Positions 1-8,229 are shown, counted from the first letter of the stretch. The stretch: 64,000 nucleotides of DNA from CAZJFH01 sp964545205 (GCA_964545205.1 CAZJFH010000018.1:1-64000), one strand, 5' to 3'. Notes: generated by a model from the sequence alone, not told the origin. Made by a program: numbers and translations.

Positions 1-684
1 GAGCAGGGCAAGAAGAAGCCGTCGCCGATCGACGCCTATTTCGGCGGCGTCTACTACATCGGCCCGATCTTCACCGCCTTCCGCGGCACCCAGGACGCCG
101 TCGAGTACTACACGATGCTGCGCAAGGAAATCGAGCAGCGCGTCGCCAAGGGCCAGGGGCCGCTGACCCCCGAGGGCGGCGACTTCAAGGACCAGAAGTA
201 CCGCATCGTCACCGAGGGCCCGCCGAACTGGACCAGCTTCCGCGACTTCTGGAAGATGTTCTACGACGAGGGCGCGGTGGTCGTCGCCAGCTCCTACACC
301 AAGGTCGGCGGCCTGTACGACTACGACGGTTTCCGCCACGATCCGGAAAACCCGCTGGAGTCGCTGGCCGAGTACTGCCTGGGCTGCTACACCAACCGCA
401 ACCTGCCGACCCGCATCGACATCCTCCAGAAGTACATGGAGGAGTACGAGGCCGACGGACTGCTGATCAACTCGATCAAGAGCTGCAACAGCTTCTCGGC
501 CGGCCAGCTCATGATGATGCGCGAGATCGAGAAGCGCACCGGCAAGCCGGCGGCGTTCATCGAGACCGACCTGGTCGATCCCCGCTACTTCTCGGCGGCG
601 AACGTCAAGAACCGTCTGGAGAGCTATTTCCAGATGATCGACCAGAAGCGCAAGGGCGCCATGGCGCCCGCCGCGGCCGAGTGA
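1..684 (+). CDS. bcrB: Benzoyl-CoA reductase subunit B (3' part)
   Basis: This is the last 227 residues of a protein whose start lies left of the window. It belongs to the HgdB/2-hydroxyacyl-CoA dehydratase D family and resembles BcrB of the Thauera/Magnetospirillum ATP-dependent benzoyl-CoA reductase, which binds substrate and [4Fe-4S] clusters on the BcrBC module and reduces the aromatic ring in anaerobic benzoate degradation. Cysteines are visible in AEYCLGCYTNR and in IKSCNSF; cysteines at such positions are cluster ligands in this family. The C-terminal stretch ETDLVDPRYFS is typical of BcrB. bcrA follows 16 bp downstream, then bcrD and a ferredoxin, the known Thauera order (bcrC-B-A-D-fdx), so bcrC is expected just left of the window. 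The acetone/HgdB-type dehydratase alternative is made unlikely by this order. Confidence 0.9.
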   Translation, partial: EQGKKKPSPIDAYFGGVYYIGPIFTAFRGTQDAVEYYTMLRKEIEQRVAKGQGPLTPEGGDFKDQKYRIVTEGPPNWTSFRDFWKMFYDEGAVVVASSYTKVGGLYDYDGFRHDPENPLESLAEYCLGCYTNRNLPTRIDILQKYMEEYEADGLLINSIKSCNSFSAGQLMMMREIEKRTGKPAAFIETDLVDPRYFSAANVKNRLESYFQMIDQKRKGAMAPAAAE

Positions 685-700
685 GGGAGGAATAGCTCAC

Positions 701-2017
701 ATGCGTAGTTTCATCGGCATCGACCTCGGCTCGACCACCACCAAGGCCGTCCTCATGGACGAGGACGGCAAGGTCCTGGGCCGCGGCATCACCAACTCGC
801 GCTCGAACTACGACACCGCCTGCGCGGTGGCGAAGCAGGAAGCGCTGATCGACACCCGTTTCGCGCTGTTCCGCCGTTCGCTGTCGGGCACCGGCACCGA
901 GAAGGTCGACGCGGTGCTCGACAACCTCGAGCGCAACTTCCGCCTGGTGCAGTTCCTCGACCAGCTCGAGGACCTGAAGGCGACCTGCACCCGCAACGTC
1001 GAAGGCACCCGCTTCGCCGGCCAGGAGCAGGCGATCAGGGAGGCGCTGGGCGAGCTGTTCAAGCTGCTGGCCCACGACGCGGAGCAGCTCTACGCGCCGG
1101 GCGCCGAGCGCAAGTCCGACTTCTTCCGCGACATCGCCGGCTCGCGCTACATGCACTTCGGCGAGAAGGTCTCGAAGGAGGCCGGCCTGTCCTTCGACGC
1201 GCTGCTCAACGTCTACGACAAGTCGATCATCGAGGTCGAGAACCGGCCGCCGGAAGGCGGCATGAAGCAGAAGTTCCTGGCCGCGCTGGAGCGGCTCGAG
1301 GGCGGCCAGGACGCCGGCCACGACTTCGGCTTCGACGTCCACGAGATCGACGAGCCGATCAAGAAGGCGCTCGACATCGACATCGCCGAGACCGCGGTGG
1401 TCGGCACCGGCTACGGCCGCGTCCGCCTGCCCTTCGCCAAGGAGTTCATCCGCTCGGAGATCTTGTGCCACGGCCTCGGCGCGCACCTGATGTATCCGAA
1501 CACCCGCACGGTGCTCGACATCGGCGGCCAGGACACCAAGGGCATCCAGGTCGACGCCAAGGGCATCGTCGAGAACTTCCAGATGAACGACCGCTGTGCC
1601 GCCGGCACCGGCCGCTATCTGGGCTACGTCGCCGACGAGATGAACATGGGCCTGCACGAGCTCGGCCCGATGGCGATGAAGGCCACCAAGTCCCTGCGCA
1701 TCAACTCGACCTGCACCGTGTTCGCCGGCGCCGAGCTGCGTGACCGCCTGGCGATGGGCGACAAGCGCGAGGACATCCTGGCCGGCCTGCACCGCGCCAT
1801 CATCCTGCGCGCCATGTCGATCCTGTCGCGGGCCGGCGGCGTCGCCGACGAGTTCACCTTCACCGGCGGCGTCGCCAAGAACGAGGCGGCGGTGCGCGAG
1901 CTGCGCAAGCTGGTGAACGAGAACTACGGCGAGGTCACCATCAACATCAATCCGAACTCGATCTACACCGGTGCCCTGGGCGCCGCGGAGTTCGCCCGCC
2001 GCAGCGCGGTCAACTGA
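701..2017 (+). CDS. bcrA: Benzoyl-CoA reductase subunit A, ATPase/activator
   Basis: 438 residues, the same length as Thauera BcrA. It is one of the two ASKHA-fold ATPase subunits (BcrA/BcrD) that hydrolyse ATP to drive electrons from ferredoxin to the ring-reducing module. The N-terminus carries the phosphate-binding motif IGIDLGSTTTK (residues 5-15), and DIGGQDTK lies in the second half. The cysteines in NDRCAAGTG and INSTCTVFA are the ones that in this family ligate a [4Fe-4S] cluster bridging the two ATPase subunits. A GAGG-type ribosome site precedes the ATG. The N-terminal half contains a long helical insertion (about residues 60-200) that BcrD lacks and that is typical of BcrA. A palindromic repeat begins 13 bp after the stop. 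Confidence 0.93.
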   Translation: MRSFIGIDLGSTTTKAVLMDEDGKVLGRGITNSRSNYDTACAVAKQEALIDTRFALFRRSLSGTGTEKVDAVLDNLERNFRLVQFLDQLEDLKATCTRNVEGTRFAGQEQAIREALGELFKLLAHDAEQLYAPGAERKSDFFRDIAGSRYMHFGEKVSKEAGLSFDALLNVYDKSIIEVENRPPEGGMKQKFLAALERLEGGQDAGHDFGFDVHEIDEPIKKALDIDIAETAVVGTGYGRVRLPFAKEFIRSEILCHGLGAHLMYPNTRTVLDIGGQDTKGIQVDAKGIVENFQMNDRCAAGTGRYLGYVADEMNMGLHELGPMAMKATKSLRINSTCTVFAGAELRDRLAMGDKREDILAGLHRAIILRAMSILSRAGGVADEFTFTGGVAKNEAAVRELRKLVNENYGEVTININPNSIYTGALGAAEFARRSAVN

Positions 2018-2030
2018 CGAAGACACGCTA

Positions 2031-2143
2031 ACCACAGAGGCACAGAGACACCGAGGAGGCACAGAGAAACACAGGAGACTGCGGGCGCAGGCCCGCGCAC
2101 ACCCCCCCTCGGTGCCGTCTCCGTGTCTCCGTGTCTCTGTGGT
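2031..2143. repeat. Imperfect inverted repeat, CACAGAG-type, between bcrA and bcrD
   Basis: The left arm begins at 2031 (ACCACAGAGGCACAGAGACA) and the right arm ends at 2143. Read on the opposite strand, the right arm begins ACCACAGAGACACGGAGACA. The arms match at about 20 of the first 23 positions. A second small palindrome, GCGGGC-GCAG-GCCCGC (2081-2096), lies at the centre, so the transcript could fold into a long cruciform-like hairpin. Motifs of this CACAGAG type recur as interspersed repeats in many bacterial genomes (general knowledge). It fills most of the 157-bp bcrA-bcrD gap and could reduce or protect downstream mRNA. Confidence 0.8.
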
Positions 2144-2174
2144 GAGCCTGCCTCGAAGGGAGAGGAAGACCGAC

Positions 2175-3023
2175 ATGTCCATCATCACCGCAGGCATCGA
2201 CATCGGCACCGGCGTGGTCAAGACCGTGCTGTTCGAGGTCGAGGGCGACCAGAACAAGTGGCTGGCCAAGCGCAGCGACCGCATCCGCCAGCGCGATCCC
2301 TTCCAGCTCGCCGAGCAGGCGTTCGACGAGCTGCTGGAGGAGAACGGCCTGAAGCGCGACGACGTCGCCTATGTCGCCACCACCGGCGAAGGCGAGAACC
2401 TGCACTTCCACACCGGCCACTTCTACTCGATGACGACGCACGCCCGCGGCGCCATCTACTTCGACCCCGAGGCCCGCGCCGTGCTCGACATCGGCGCCCT
2501 GCACGGCCGCGGCATCAAGATCGACGAGCGCGGCAAGGTCATCACCTACCGCATGACCAGCCAGTGCGCGTCGGGCTCGGGCCAGTTCCTCGAGAACATC
2601 GCCCGCTACCTCGGCATCGCCCAGGACGAGATCGGCACCCTGTCGCAGCAGGGCGACAATCCCGAGAAGGTGTCGTCGATCTGCGCCGTGCTGGCCGAGA
2701 CCGACGTCATCAACATGGTCAGCCGCGGCATCTCGGCCGCCAACATCCTGAAGGGCATCCACGACTCGATGGCCGTGCGCCTCGCCAAGCTGCTGAAGTC
2801 GATCGGCGGCGGCAACGACGGCGTCGTGCTGATGACCGGCGGCCTGGCGCTCGATACCGGCCTGGTCGCGGCGCTGAACGAGGCGATGGTCAAGGAGAAG
2901 GTCTCGTCGGTCGCCAAGTCGCACCCCGACTCGATCTTCGCCGGCGCCGTCGGCGCCGCCCTGTGGGGCGGCTTCCGGTTCGAGAAGCTGCAGAAGCTCA
3001 ACCAGCTCAGCCCGGCGGCCTGA
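2175..3023 (+). CDS. bcrD: Benzoyl-CoA reductase subunit D, ATPase/activator
   Basis: 282 residues from the ATG at 2175, matching the length of Thauera BcrD. The start is set by AGAGGA eight bases upstream and by the family N-terminus (MSIITAGIDIGTG). A longer frame upstream only translates the repeat. It is the second ASKHA ATPase subunit of benzoyl-CoA reductase. GIDIGTGVVK is the P-loop-like phosphate motif. The cysteines in TSQCASGSGQ and SSICAVLAE are the expected cluster ligands, shared with BcrA across the subunit interface. Glycine-rich LMTGGLALD near the C-terminus completes the nucleotide site. The ferredoxin gene begins 32 bp downstream, so all products of this operon serve one electron-transfer chain. 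Confidence 0.92.
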   Translation: MSIITAGIDIGTGVVKTVLFEVEGDQNKWLAKRSDRIRQRDPFQLAEQAFDELLEENGLKRDDVAYVATTGEGENLHFHTGHFYSMTTHARGAIYFDPEARAVLDIGALHGRGIKIDERGKVITYRMTSQCASGSGQFLENIARYLGIAQDEIGTLSQQGDNPEKVSSICAVLAETDVINMVSRGISAANILKGIHDSMAVRLAKLLKSIGGGNDGVVLMTGGLALDTGLVAALNEAMVKEKVSSVAKSHPDSIFAGAVGAALWGGFRFEKLQKLNQLSPAA

Positions 3024-3055
3024 CGGCCGCCGTCCCGAGAGAGAGGAGATACATC

Positions 3056-3304
3056 ATGGCCCTGGTCATCACCGAAGACTGCACGAGCTGCGACGCCTGC
3101 GTCGCCGAGTGCCCGAACGAGGCGATCACGGCCGGCGATCCCGTCTATGTCATCGATCCGGCGAAGTGCACGGAGTGCGTCGGTGCCCATGACGAGCCGC
3201 AGTGCCGGCTCGTCTGCCCCGCCGACTGCATCCCCAACGACCCGGATTGGCCGGAGACGCCGGAACAGCTCCAGGAGAAGTACGCGGCGCTCCACGCCGC
3301 CTGA
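3056..3304 (+). CDS. fdx: 2[4Fe-4S] ferredoxin of the Allochromatium type
   Basis: 82 residues. The first cluster motif is CTSCDACVAECP. The second carries the insertion of Alvin-type ferredoxins, CTECVGAHDEPQCRLVCP, followed by the usual acidic C-terminal helix. In Thauera and Magnetospirillum a ferredoxin of this kind next to bcrCBAD donates low-potential electrons to benzoyl-CoA reductase, and position here supports the same role. Start chosen at the ATG preceded by AGAGGAG. A longer frame to the left is only a shadow of bcrD. It is the last gene of the operon; a strong rho-independent terminator lies about 53 bp after the stop. Confidence 0.93.
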   Translation: MALVITEDCTSCDACVAECPNEAITAGDPVYVIDPAKCTECVGAHDEPQCRLVCPADCIPNDPDWPETPEQLQEKYAALHAA

Positions 3305-3357
3305 CGCTTCCCCCGGGGCGCGGCCTTCCCCCTTGCGTCTCGAAGGCCGCATCCCAA

Positions 3358-3392
3358 GGGTGCCGGGAGGTCATGCCCGGCACCCTTTTTTT
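3358..3392 (+). terminator. Rho-independent terminator of the bcr operon
   Basis: A perfect 10-bp GC-rich stem (GGGTGCCGGG at 3358-3367 with CCCGGCACCC at 3376-3385), an 8-base loop, and seven T residues (3386-3392). It is placed correctly after the ferredoxin gene. Confidence 0.95.
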
Positions 3393-3507
3393 ATGGTTCA
3401 TCGCCGATTTGCGGGAACGTTGTTTTCAGCGCTCCCTCGTGATGCCCATCCATTTTCCAGAGATGTCGCCGGTCCGGGTCGCATCTCCAGCTTGGCTCTG
3501 CTTGACT

Positions 3508-3588
3508 GCCCTGGGAGCGCGGGCGTCCTCGCCCGCACCGTCGGCCGCCTGAGGCGCTTGGCGGGCGGGACGCCCGCGCTCCCAGGGC
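3508..3588. repeat. Inverted repeat with GGGAGCGCGGGCG arms
   Basis: Arms at 3508-3536 and 3561-3588 (CCCTGGGAGCGCGGGCG and its complement) enclose a short GC-rich spacer. The 299-bp gap between the ferredoxin terminator and the efflux permease holds this element and no gene that I can support. Similar GGAGCGCGGGCG palindromes occur as scattered repeats in many GC-rich genomes (general knowledge). It also lies where transcription from the two convergent genes would meet. Confidence 0.7.
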
Positions 3589-3603
3589 GGCGAGGCGCGG
3601 GTG

Positions 3604-6600
3604 CTATGCCGGCTCCAGTTCCTCCGACTTCTCCTCGGCGTCGATGTTGCCGAAGCCCCTGCCGTCGTCGCGCAGCCAGACATAGATCGCCGGGATCACC
3701 AGCAGGGTCAGGGCCGTCGACGAGGCGAGGCCGAACACCAGGCTGATCGCCAGGCCCTGGAAGATCGGGTCGGCGAGGATGAAGGCGGCGCCGATCATCG
3801 CCGCGACCGCCGTCAGGAAGATCGGCTTGAAGCGGATGGCGCCGGCCTCCAGCAGCGCCTGGCGCAGCGGCACGCCATGCGCCTGGCGGTGACGGATGAA
3901 GTCGACCAGCAGGATCGAGTTGCGCACGATGATGCCGGCCAGCGCGATGAAGCCGATCATCGAGGTCGCGGTGAACGGGGCCGCGAACAGCCAGTGGCCG
4001 AGCACGATGCCGATCAGGGTCAGCGGCACCGGCACCAGGATCACCAGCGGCAGCTTGAACGAGCCGAACTGGCCGACGACCAGCAGGTAGATGCCGAGGA
4101 TGGCGACGGCGAAGGCGGCGCCCATGTCGCGGAAGGTGACGTAGGTGATCTCCCACTCGCCGTCCCACAGCAGGGTCGTCGTGCTCTCGTCGAGCGGCTG
4201 GCCGTGGTACTTGATCGCCGGCGGCCCGGCATCGCCCCAGTCGGCGGCGGCGATGCGGTCCTCGACCGCCATCATCCCGTAGATCGGCGCCTCGTACTCG
4301 CCGGCCAGCTCGCCGGTGACCATCTCGATGAAATGGCCGTCGCGGCGGAACAGCGGGAACGAGGCCGGCTCGTAGGCGACCTGGACGACGTCGCCGAGTT
4401 CGACCGTGCCGCCGGCGCCGGGCACCGGCGTCGAGGCCAGGTGCTCGCCGACGCGCAGGTCGGCGCGCGGCAGGCGGATGACGATCTCGGCCGGGTTGGC
4501 GCCCTGGCCGCGCTGCGAATAGCCGACGCTGACCCCGCCCATCAGGGCGGCGATGGTGTCGTAGACCGCCTCCTGCTCGACGCCGTGCCACTCCAGCGCC
4601 TCCTGGTCGATCGACACCCGCAGCCGCCGCGTCGGCGCGCCGAAGCTGTCGTCGACGTCGACGACGTAGGGCACGTCGACGAAGGCCTGACGGACCTTGG
4701 CCGCCGCCGTGCGCCGGGTCTCGGCGTCGGGGCCGTAGATCTCGGCCAGCAGCGTCGACAACACCGGCGGGCCGGGCGGCACCTCGACGACCTTGATCGA
4801 CGTGCCCTCGGGAACCGGCAGGTCCTTCAGCCGCTCGCGGACCTCCAAGGCGATGTCGTGGCTGGCGCGCTCGCGGTGCTCCTTGCCGGTCAGGTTGACC
4901 TGCAGGTCGCCGAGCTCGGGGCTCTCGCGCAGGAAGTAGTGGCGGACCAGGCCGTTGAAGTTGAACGGCGCCGCGGTGCCGACATAGGCCTGGATGCTGG
5001 TCAGCTCGGGAAGATCGGCGAGCCGGCCGGCGGCGGCGGTCAGCACGCGGTCGGTGGCTTCGAGCGACGCGCCCTCGGGCAGGTCGACGACGACCTGCAG
5101 CTCCGACTTGTTGTCGAAGGGCAGCAGCTTGACGGTGACGTCCTTGGTGTAGAACAGCACGCACACCGCCAGCGTCGCCAGCGTCGTGACCAGCAGGAAC
5201 AGCTTCGAGCGGCCACGGCCCTTCAGCAGCGGCTTGGCGGCGTGGATGTAGAACCGGCCCATGCCGCCGATGTGGCTCTCGGGGTCGTGGCCCTCGCCGC
5301 CGCCGCCGTGCGCGAGCCCCTTGGCGGCGACCTTGAGCAGCAGCCACGGCGTGATGATCACCGCGACGAAGAACGAGAAGATCATCGCCGCCGAGGCGTT
5401 GGCCGGAATCGGGCTCATATAGGGCCCCATCAGTCCGGTGACGAACATCATCGGCAGCAGCGCGACGACGATGGTCAGGGTGGCGATGATGGTCGGATTG
5501 CCGACCTCGGCCACCGCCTCGATCGCGGCGGTGTAGCGGTCGCGGCCGTCCTTCATCGCCCAGTGTCGGGCGATGTTCTCGACGACGACGATGGCGTCGT
5601 CGACCAGGATGCCGATCGAGAAGATCAGCGCGAACAGGCTGACGCGGTTGATGGTGTAGCCGAGCAGCAGCGAGGCGAACAGGGTCAGCAGGATGGTGAC
5701 CGGCACCACGACCAGCACCACCAGGCCCTCGCGCCAGCCCAGCACCAGGGTCATCAGCAGCACGATCGAGACGGTGGCGAGCGCCAGGTGGAACAGCAGC
5801 TCGTCGGCCTTCTCGCTGGCGGTCTCGCCGTAGTCGCGGGTCACCGAGACGGCGACGTCGTCGGGGATCAGCCGGCCGGAGACGCTGTCGAGCCGGTGCA
5901 GCAGGCTCTCGGCGACGACGACGGCGTTCGCTCCCTCGCGCTTGGCCAGCGCCACCGAGACCGCCGGCACCTTGCGCAGCTCGCCCGCCTCGGTGCGGTC
6001 GAAGTGCCAGACGCGGTCCGCGGCCGGTTCGGCGCCGACGACGATGGAGGCGACGTCCCTGACGTAGACGGGCCGGCCGTCGCGGCTGGTGATCAGCAGG
6101 TTGCCGATGTCGACCGGACCCGACAGGGTCTGGCCGGCGACGACGGGAACCTGGCTGTCGAGCCCGGTGACGCCGCCGACCAGGAACGAGCGGTTGGCGT
6201 TCTCGACCTTGTCGACCAGCTGGTTGAGCGTGACGCCGAACAGCGACAGGCGCTCGGGATCGGGTTCGACGCGGACCTGGTCGCGGCGGCCGCCGGTGAC
6301 GTAGGTCAGGCCGACATTCTCGACCTTGACCAGCTCGTGCATCAGCTCCTCGGCGACCTTGTAGAGGCCGTGGTCGTCCCAGCGCGCCTCGTGCCCGGGC
6401 TTCGGCGCCAGGGTCAGCACGACGATGGCGACGTCGTTGATGCCGCGGCCGACGATCAGCGGCTCGGGGATGCCGACCGGGATGCGGTTCATGTTGGCGC
6501 GGATCTGCTCATGCACGCGCAGGATCGCCGAATCCTCGCTGGTGCCGACCTCGAACCGGGCGGTGACCACGACGCGGTCGTCCATCGTCTGCGAATAGAC

Positions 6601-6852
6601 GTGCTCGACCGCGTCGATGCCCTTGACGATGTCTTCGAGCGGCTCGGTGACCAGTTCGGCGGCGTCGACCGCCTTGAAGCCGTTGGCGCCGACCAGGATG
6701 TCGACCATCGGCACGCTGATCTGCGGCTCCTCCTCGCGCGGCAGCGTGAACAACGCCACGAGACCGACCACCAGCGACGCCACCAGCAGCAGCGGCGTCA
6801 GCGGCGAGCGGATGAAGACGCGGGTGATGTTGCCGGAAATGCCGAGCTTCAT
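3604..6852 (-). CDS. RND efflux permease (AcrB/HAE1-like)
   Basis: 1082 residues, full length for an RND inner-membrane pump that exports substrates using the proton gradient together with a periplasmic adaptor and an outer-membrane channel. The first transmembrane helix (about residues 14-36) is followed by a large periplasmic loop, then a helix cluster with LFALIFSIGILVDDAIVVVE, the family motif with the paired aspartates of the proton relay. A second periplasmic loop and a second helix cluster follow, including IGFIALAGIIVRNSILLVDF. The ATG overlaps the stop of the adaptor gene by four bases, so the two are translated together. No outer-membrane factor gene is nearby. Substrate cannot be read from the sequence; the divergent operator suggests an inducible pump. 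Confidence 0.92.
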   Translation of the reverse strand: MKLGISGNITRVFIRSPLTPLLLVASLVVGLVALFTLPREEEPQISVPMVDILVGANGFKAVDAAELVTEPLEDIVKGIDAVEHVYSQTMDDRVVVTARFEVGTSEDSAILRVHEQIRANMNRIPVGIPEPLIVGRGINDVAIVVLTLAPKPGHEARWDDHGLYKVAEELMHELVKVENVGLTYVTGGRRDQVRVEPDPERLSLFGVTLNQLVDKVENANRSFLVGGVTGLDSQVPVVAGQTLSGPVDIGNLLITSRDGRPVYVRDVASIVVGAEPAADRVWHFDRTEAGELRKVPAVSVALAKREGANAVVVAESLLHRLDSVSGRLIPDDVAVSVTRDYGETASEKADELLFHLALATVSIVLLMTLVLGWREGLVVLVVVPVTILLTLFASLLLGYTINRVSLFALIFSIGILVDDAIVVVENIARHWAMKDGRDRYTAAIEAVAEVGNPTIIATLTIVVALLPMMFVTGLMGPYMSPIPANASAAMIFSFFVAVIITPWLLLKVAAKGLAHGGGGEGHDPESHIGGMGRFYIHAAKPLLKGRGRSKLFLLVTTLATLAVCVLFYTKDVTVKLLPFDNKSELQVVVDLPEGASLEATDRVLTAAAGRLADLPELTSIQAYVGTAAPFNFNGLVRHYFLRESPELGDLQVNLTGKEHRERASHDIALEVRERLKDLPVPEGTSIKVVEVPPGPPVLSTLLAEIYGPDAETRRTAAAKVRQAFVDVPYVVDVDDSFGAPTRRLRVSIDQEALEWHGVEQEAVYDTIAALMGGVSVGYSQRGQGANPAEIVIRLPRADLRVGEHLASTPVPGAGGTVELGDVVQVAYEPASFPLFRRDGHFIEMVTGELAGEYEAPIYGMMAVEDRIAAADWGDAGPPAIKYHGQPLDESTTTLLWDGEWEITYVTFRDMGAAFAVAILGIYLLVVGQFGSFKLPLVILVPVPLTLIGIVLGHWLFAAPFTATSMIGFIALAGIIVRNSILLVDFIRHRQAHGVPLRQALLEAGAIRFKPIFLTAVAAMIGAAFILADPIFQGLAISLVFGLASSTALTLLVIPAIYVWLRDDGRGFGNIDAEEKSEELEPA

Positions 6853-7814
6853 GGCGTCACCACGACGTCGCCGGCCTGAAGACCGGAGAGAATCTCGATG
6901 CCGCCGTCGACGACGTCGCCGGGCTGGACGACCACCTCGGTGCCGTCGGCGAGCCGCACGTAGTCGACGCCGTAGCGCCGGTACAGGTAGTCGCGCGGCA
7001 CGACGAAGGCCTGGCGCTTGCCGGTCGAGACGTGGACGCGCACGCGCTCGCCGACGAAGAAGTCGCCGAGGCCGTCGACGGCGACGTCGGCGACGACGCG
7101 TCCCTGCCTGATCTGCGGATAGACCTGGACCACCCGGCCGTCGCGCAGGTCGCCGCCGTCGGCGACCGCGAGCCCGCGCTCGCCGACCCGCACGGTGTCG
7201 CCGACCTTGATGAAGCGGGCGTGCCGCTCGGGCAGTTCGAGGCGCAGGATGTAGTTCTCGTGGGCGATTCGCGCCACCGGCTCGCCCGGCATCACCACCG
7301 CGCCCTCGGTGACCATCACCTCGAGCACGCGGCCCGGCGCCGGCGCCAGCACCGCGCCCTCGGCATGACGCTCGGCGACGACGCGGCGTTCGGCCTGCAT
7401 CGCCGACAGCGAGCGCTGGGCGACGGTCAGGGCCGTCTCGGCATCGTCGACGCGGGCCTTCGGGATGTTGCCGGTGCGCTGCAGGTCGCGCGCCCGCTTC
7501 AGCTCGGTCTCGGCGAGTTCCTTCTGCGCCTGCAGGGCGCGGATCCGCTCGTCGATGGCGGCGAGCTCCAGCTGCAGCTTCGGATCGGCGATGACGGCGA
7601 TGCGCTGCCCGGCGGTGACGGCGTCGCCCTCGTCGACCGACAGCACCGCCACCGTGCCGCCGATTCGGGCGCGGGCCGCGGCGACGTCGACGGTCTCGAC
7701 GGTGGCGAAGACGGCCTTCCGGTCATCGATCGCCTGCGGCGCCACCCGATATTCGGCGGCGGCGGCGGCGGCGGGGATTGAGAACAGGAGGGCGGCGAGG
7801 AGACTCTTTTGCAT
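6849..7814 (-). CDS. RND efflux periplasmic adaptor subunit (membrane fusion protein)
   Basis: 321 residues with a signal peptide (MQKSLLAALLFSIPAAAAAA). A biotinyl/lipoyl-like half (RIGGTVAVLSVDEGD, about residues 45-60) is followed by a coiled-coil hairpin (about 85-150, rich in Glu/Arg/Gln), the second lipoyl half, and a beta-barrel domain. This is the usual layout of the adaptor that bridges an RND pump and an outer-membrane channel. It is shorter than AcrA and lacks an obvious lipobox cysteine, so it is probably periplasmic and held by the complex rather than lipid-anchored. It is first in the two-gene operon, and its promoter lies in the shared control region at 7848-7880. Confidence 0.9.
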   Translation of the reverse strand: MQKSLLAALLFSIPAAAAAAEYRVAPQAIDDRKAVFATVETVDVAAARARIGGTVAVLSVDEGDAVTAGQRIAVIADPKLQLELAAIDERIRALQAQKELAETELKRARDLQRTGNIPKARVDDAETALTVAQRSLSAMQAERRVVAERHAEGAVLAPAPGRVLEVMVTEGAVVMPGEPVARIAHENYILRLELPERHARFIKVGDTVRVGERGLAVADGGDLRDGRVVQVYPQIRQGRVVADVAVDGLGDFFVGERVRVHVSTGKRQAFVVPRDYLYRRYGVDYVRLADGTEVVVQPGDVVDGGIEILSGLQAGDVVVTP

Positions 7815-7846
7815 GTTTCGTTCCTGCGCGACGGGTTTCGAGCTTG

Positions 7847-7882
7847 CTTGACATATATATTAGGCTTCCCTAATTTATCAAG
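7847..7882. promoter_or_regulatory. Divergent promoter with internal palindromic operator
   Basis: Rightward, TTGACA (7848-7853) and TAATTT (7871-7876) are 17 bp apart. Leftward, TTGATA (7880-7875) has an AT-rich TATAT block about 17-18 bp downstream. Both share a perfect palindrome, ATTAGG-CTTC-CCTAAT (7859-7874), and an outer GCTTGA...TCAAGC pair. A repressor bound there would block the efflux operon and the DUF2892 gene together. The AT-rich form is like operators of ArsR-family repressors such as BigR/SqrR that often control DUF2892 genes; that assignment is inference. Confidence 0.65.
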
Positions 7883-7938
7883 CAACAGCGAGCCCGCCGC
7901 GATGCGGCCGGGCATCACCCCTAGCAGGAGTATACACC

Positions 7939-8142
7939 GTGAGCATCGACCGCGTCGTGATGGCTTTCGCAGGCACCATGATCCTGATCAGCGTCCTGCT
8001 GTCGCAGGTTCACCACGTGTATTGGCTGGGCCTGGCGGCCTTCGTCGGCCTGAACATGTTCCAGGCGGCCTTCACCGGCTTCTGCCCGCTGGCGATCATG
8101 CTCAAGAAGATGGGCGTGAAGCCGGGCGTCGCCTTCAACTGA
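7939..8142 (+). CDS. DUF2892 (YgaP-like transmembrane) protein
   Basis: 67 residues with two hydrophobic helices (about 6-24 and 28-50) and the stretch GFCPLAIMLKKMG, typical of the DUF2892 family, the membrane half of the YgaP sulfurtransferase. Proteins of this family are often linked to sulfide or polysulfide stress and to ArsR-type repressors, but their direct activity is unclear. The start is the ATG with AGGAG about ten bases upstream. The gene is divergent from the RND efflux operon with a single operator between them, so the two probably respond to the same signal. Its transcript ends in a perfect hairpin at 8191-8219. Confidence 0.85.
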   Translation: MSIDRVVMAFAGTMILISVLLSQVHHVYWLGLAAFVGLNMFQAAFTGFCPLAIMLKKMGVKPGVAFN

Positions 8143-8190
8143 TCGAGACGACGCCGACCACTCCCCCTCCCCCGGTTCCGGCGTCGCGCC

Positions 8191-8219
8191 GCCCTCCCTC
8201 CATGCCCCGGAGGGAGGGC
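8191..8219. terminator. Hairpin between convergent DUF2892 and chemoreceptor genes
   Basis: A perfect 11-bp stem (GCCCTCCCTCC at 8191-8201 with GGAGGGAGGGC at 8209-8219) and a 7-base loop. There is no long T-run on either side, so it may act as a bidirectional barrier rather than a classic terminator. Confidence 0.6.
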
Positions 8220-8229
8220 GGTTCCGTAT

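Noticed and set aside
605..2284. 559-residue open frame on the minus strand across bcrA
   Set aside because: Antisense shadow produced by high GC at third codon positions; bcrA on the plus strand is clearly real and the antisense protein has no recognisable motif.
3601..6879. 1092-residue plus-strand frame opposite the RND permease
   Set aside because: Low-complexity Arg/Asp/Gly-rich translation typical of GC-rich antisense frames; the permease is unmistakable on the other strand.
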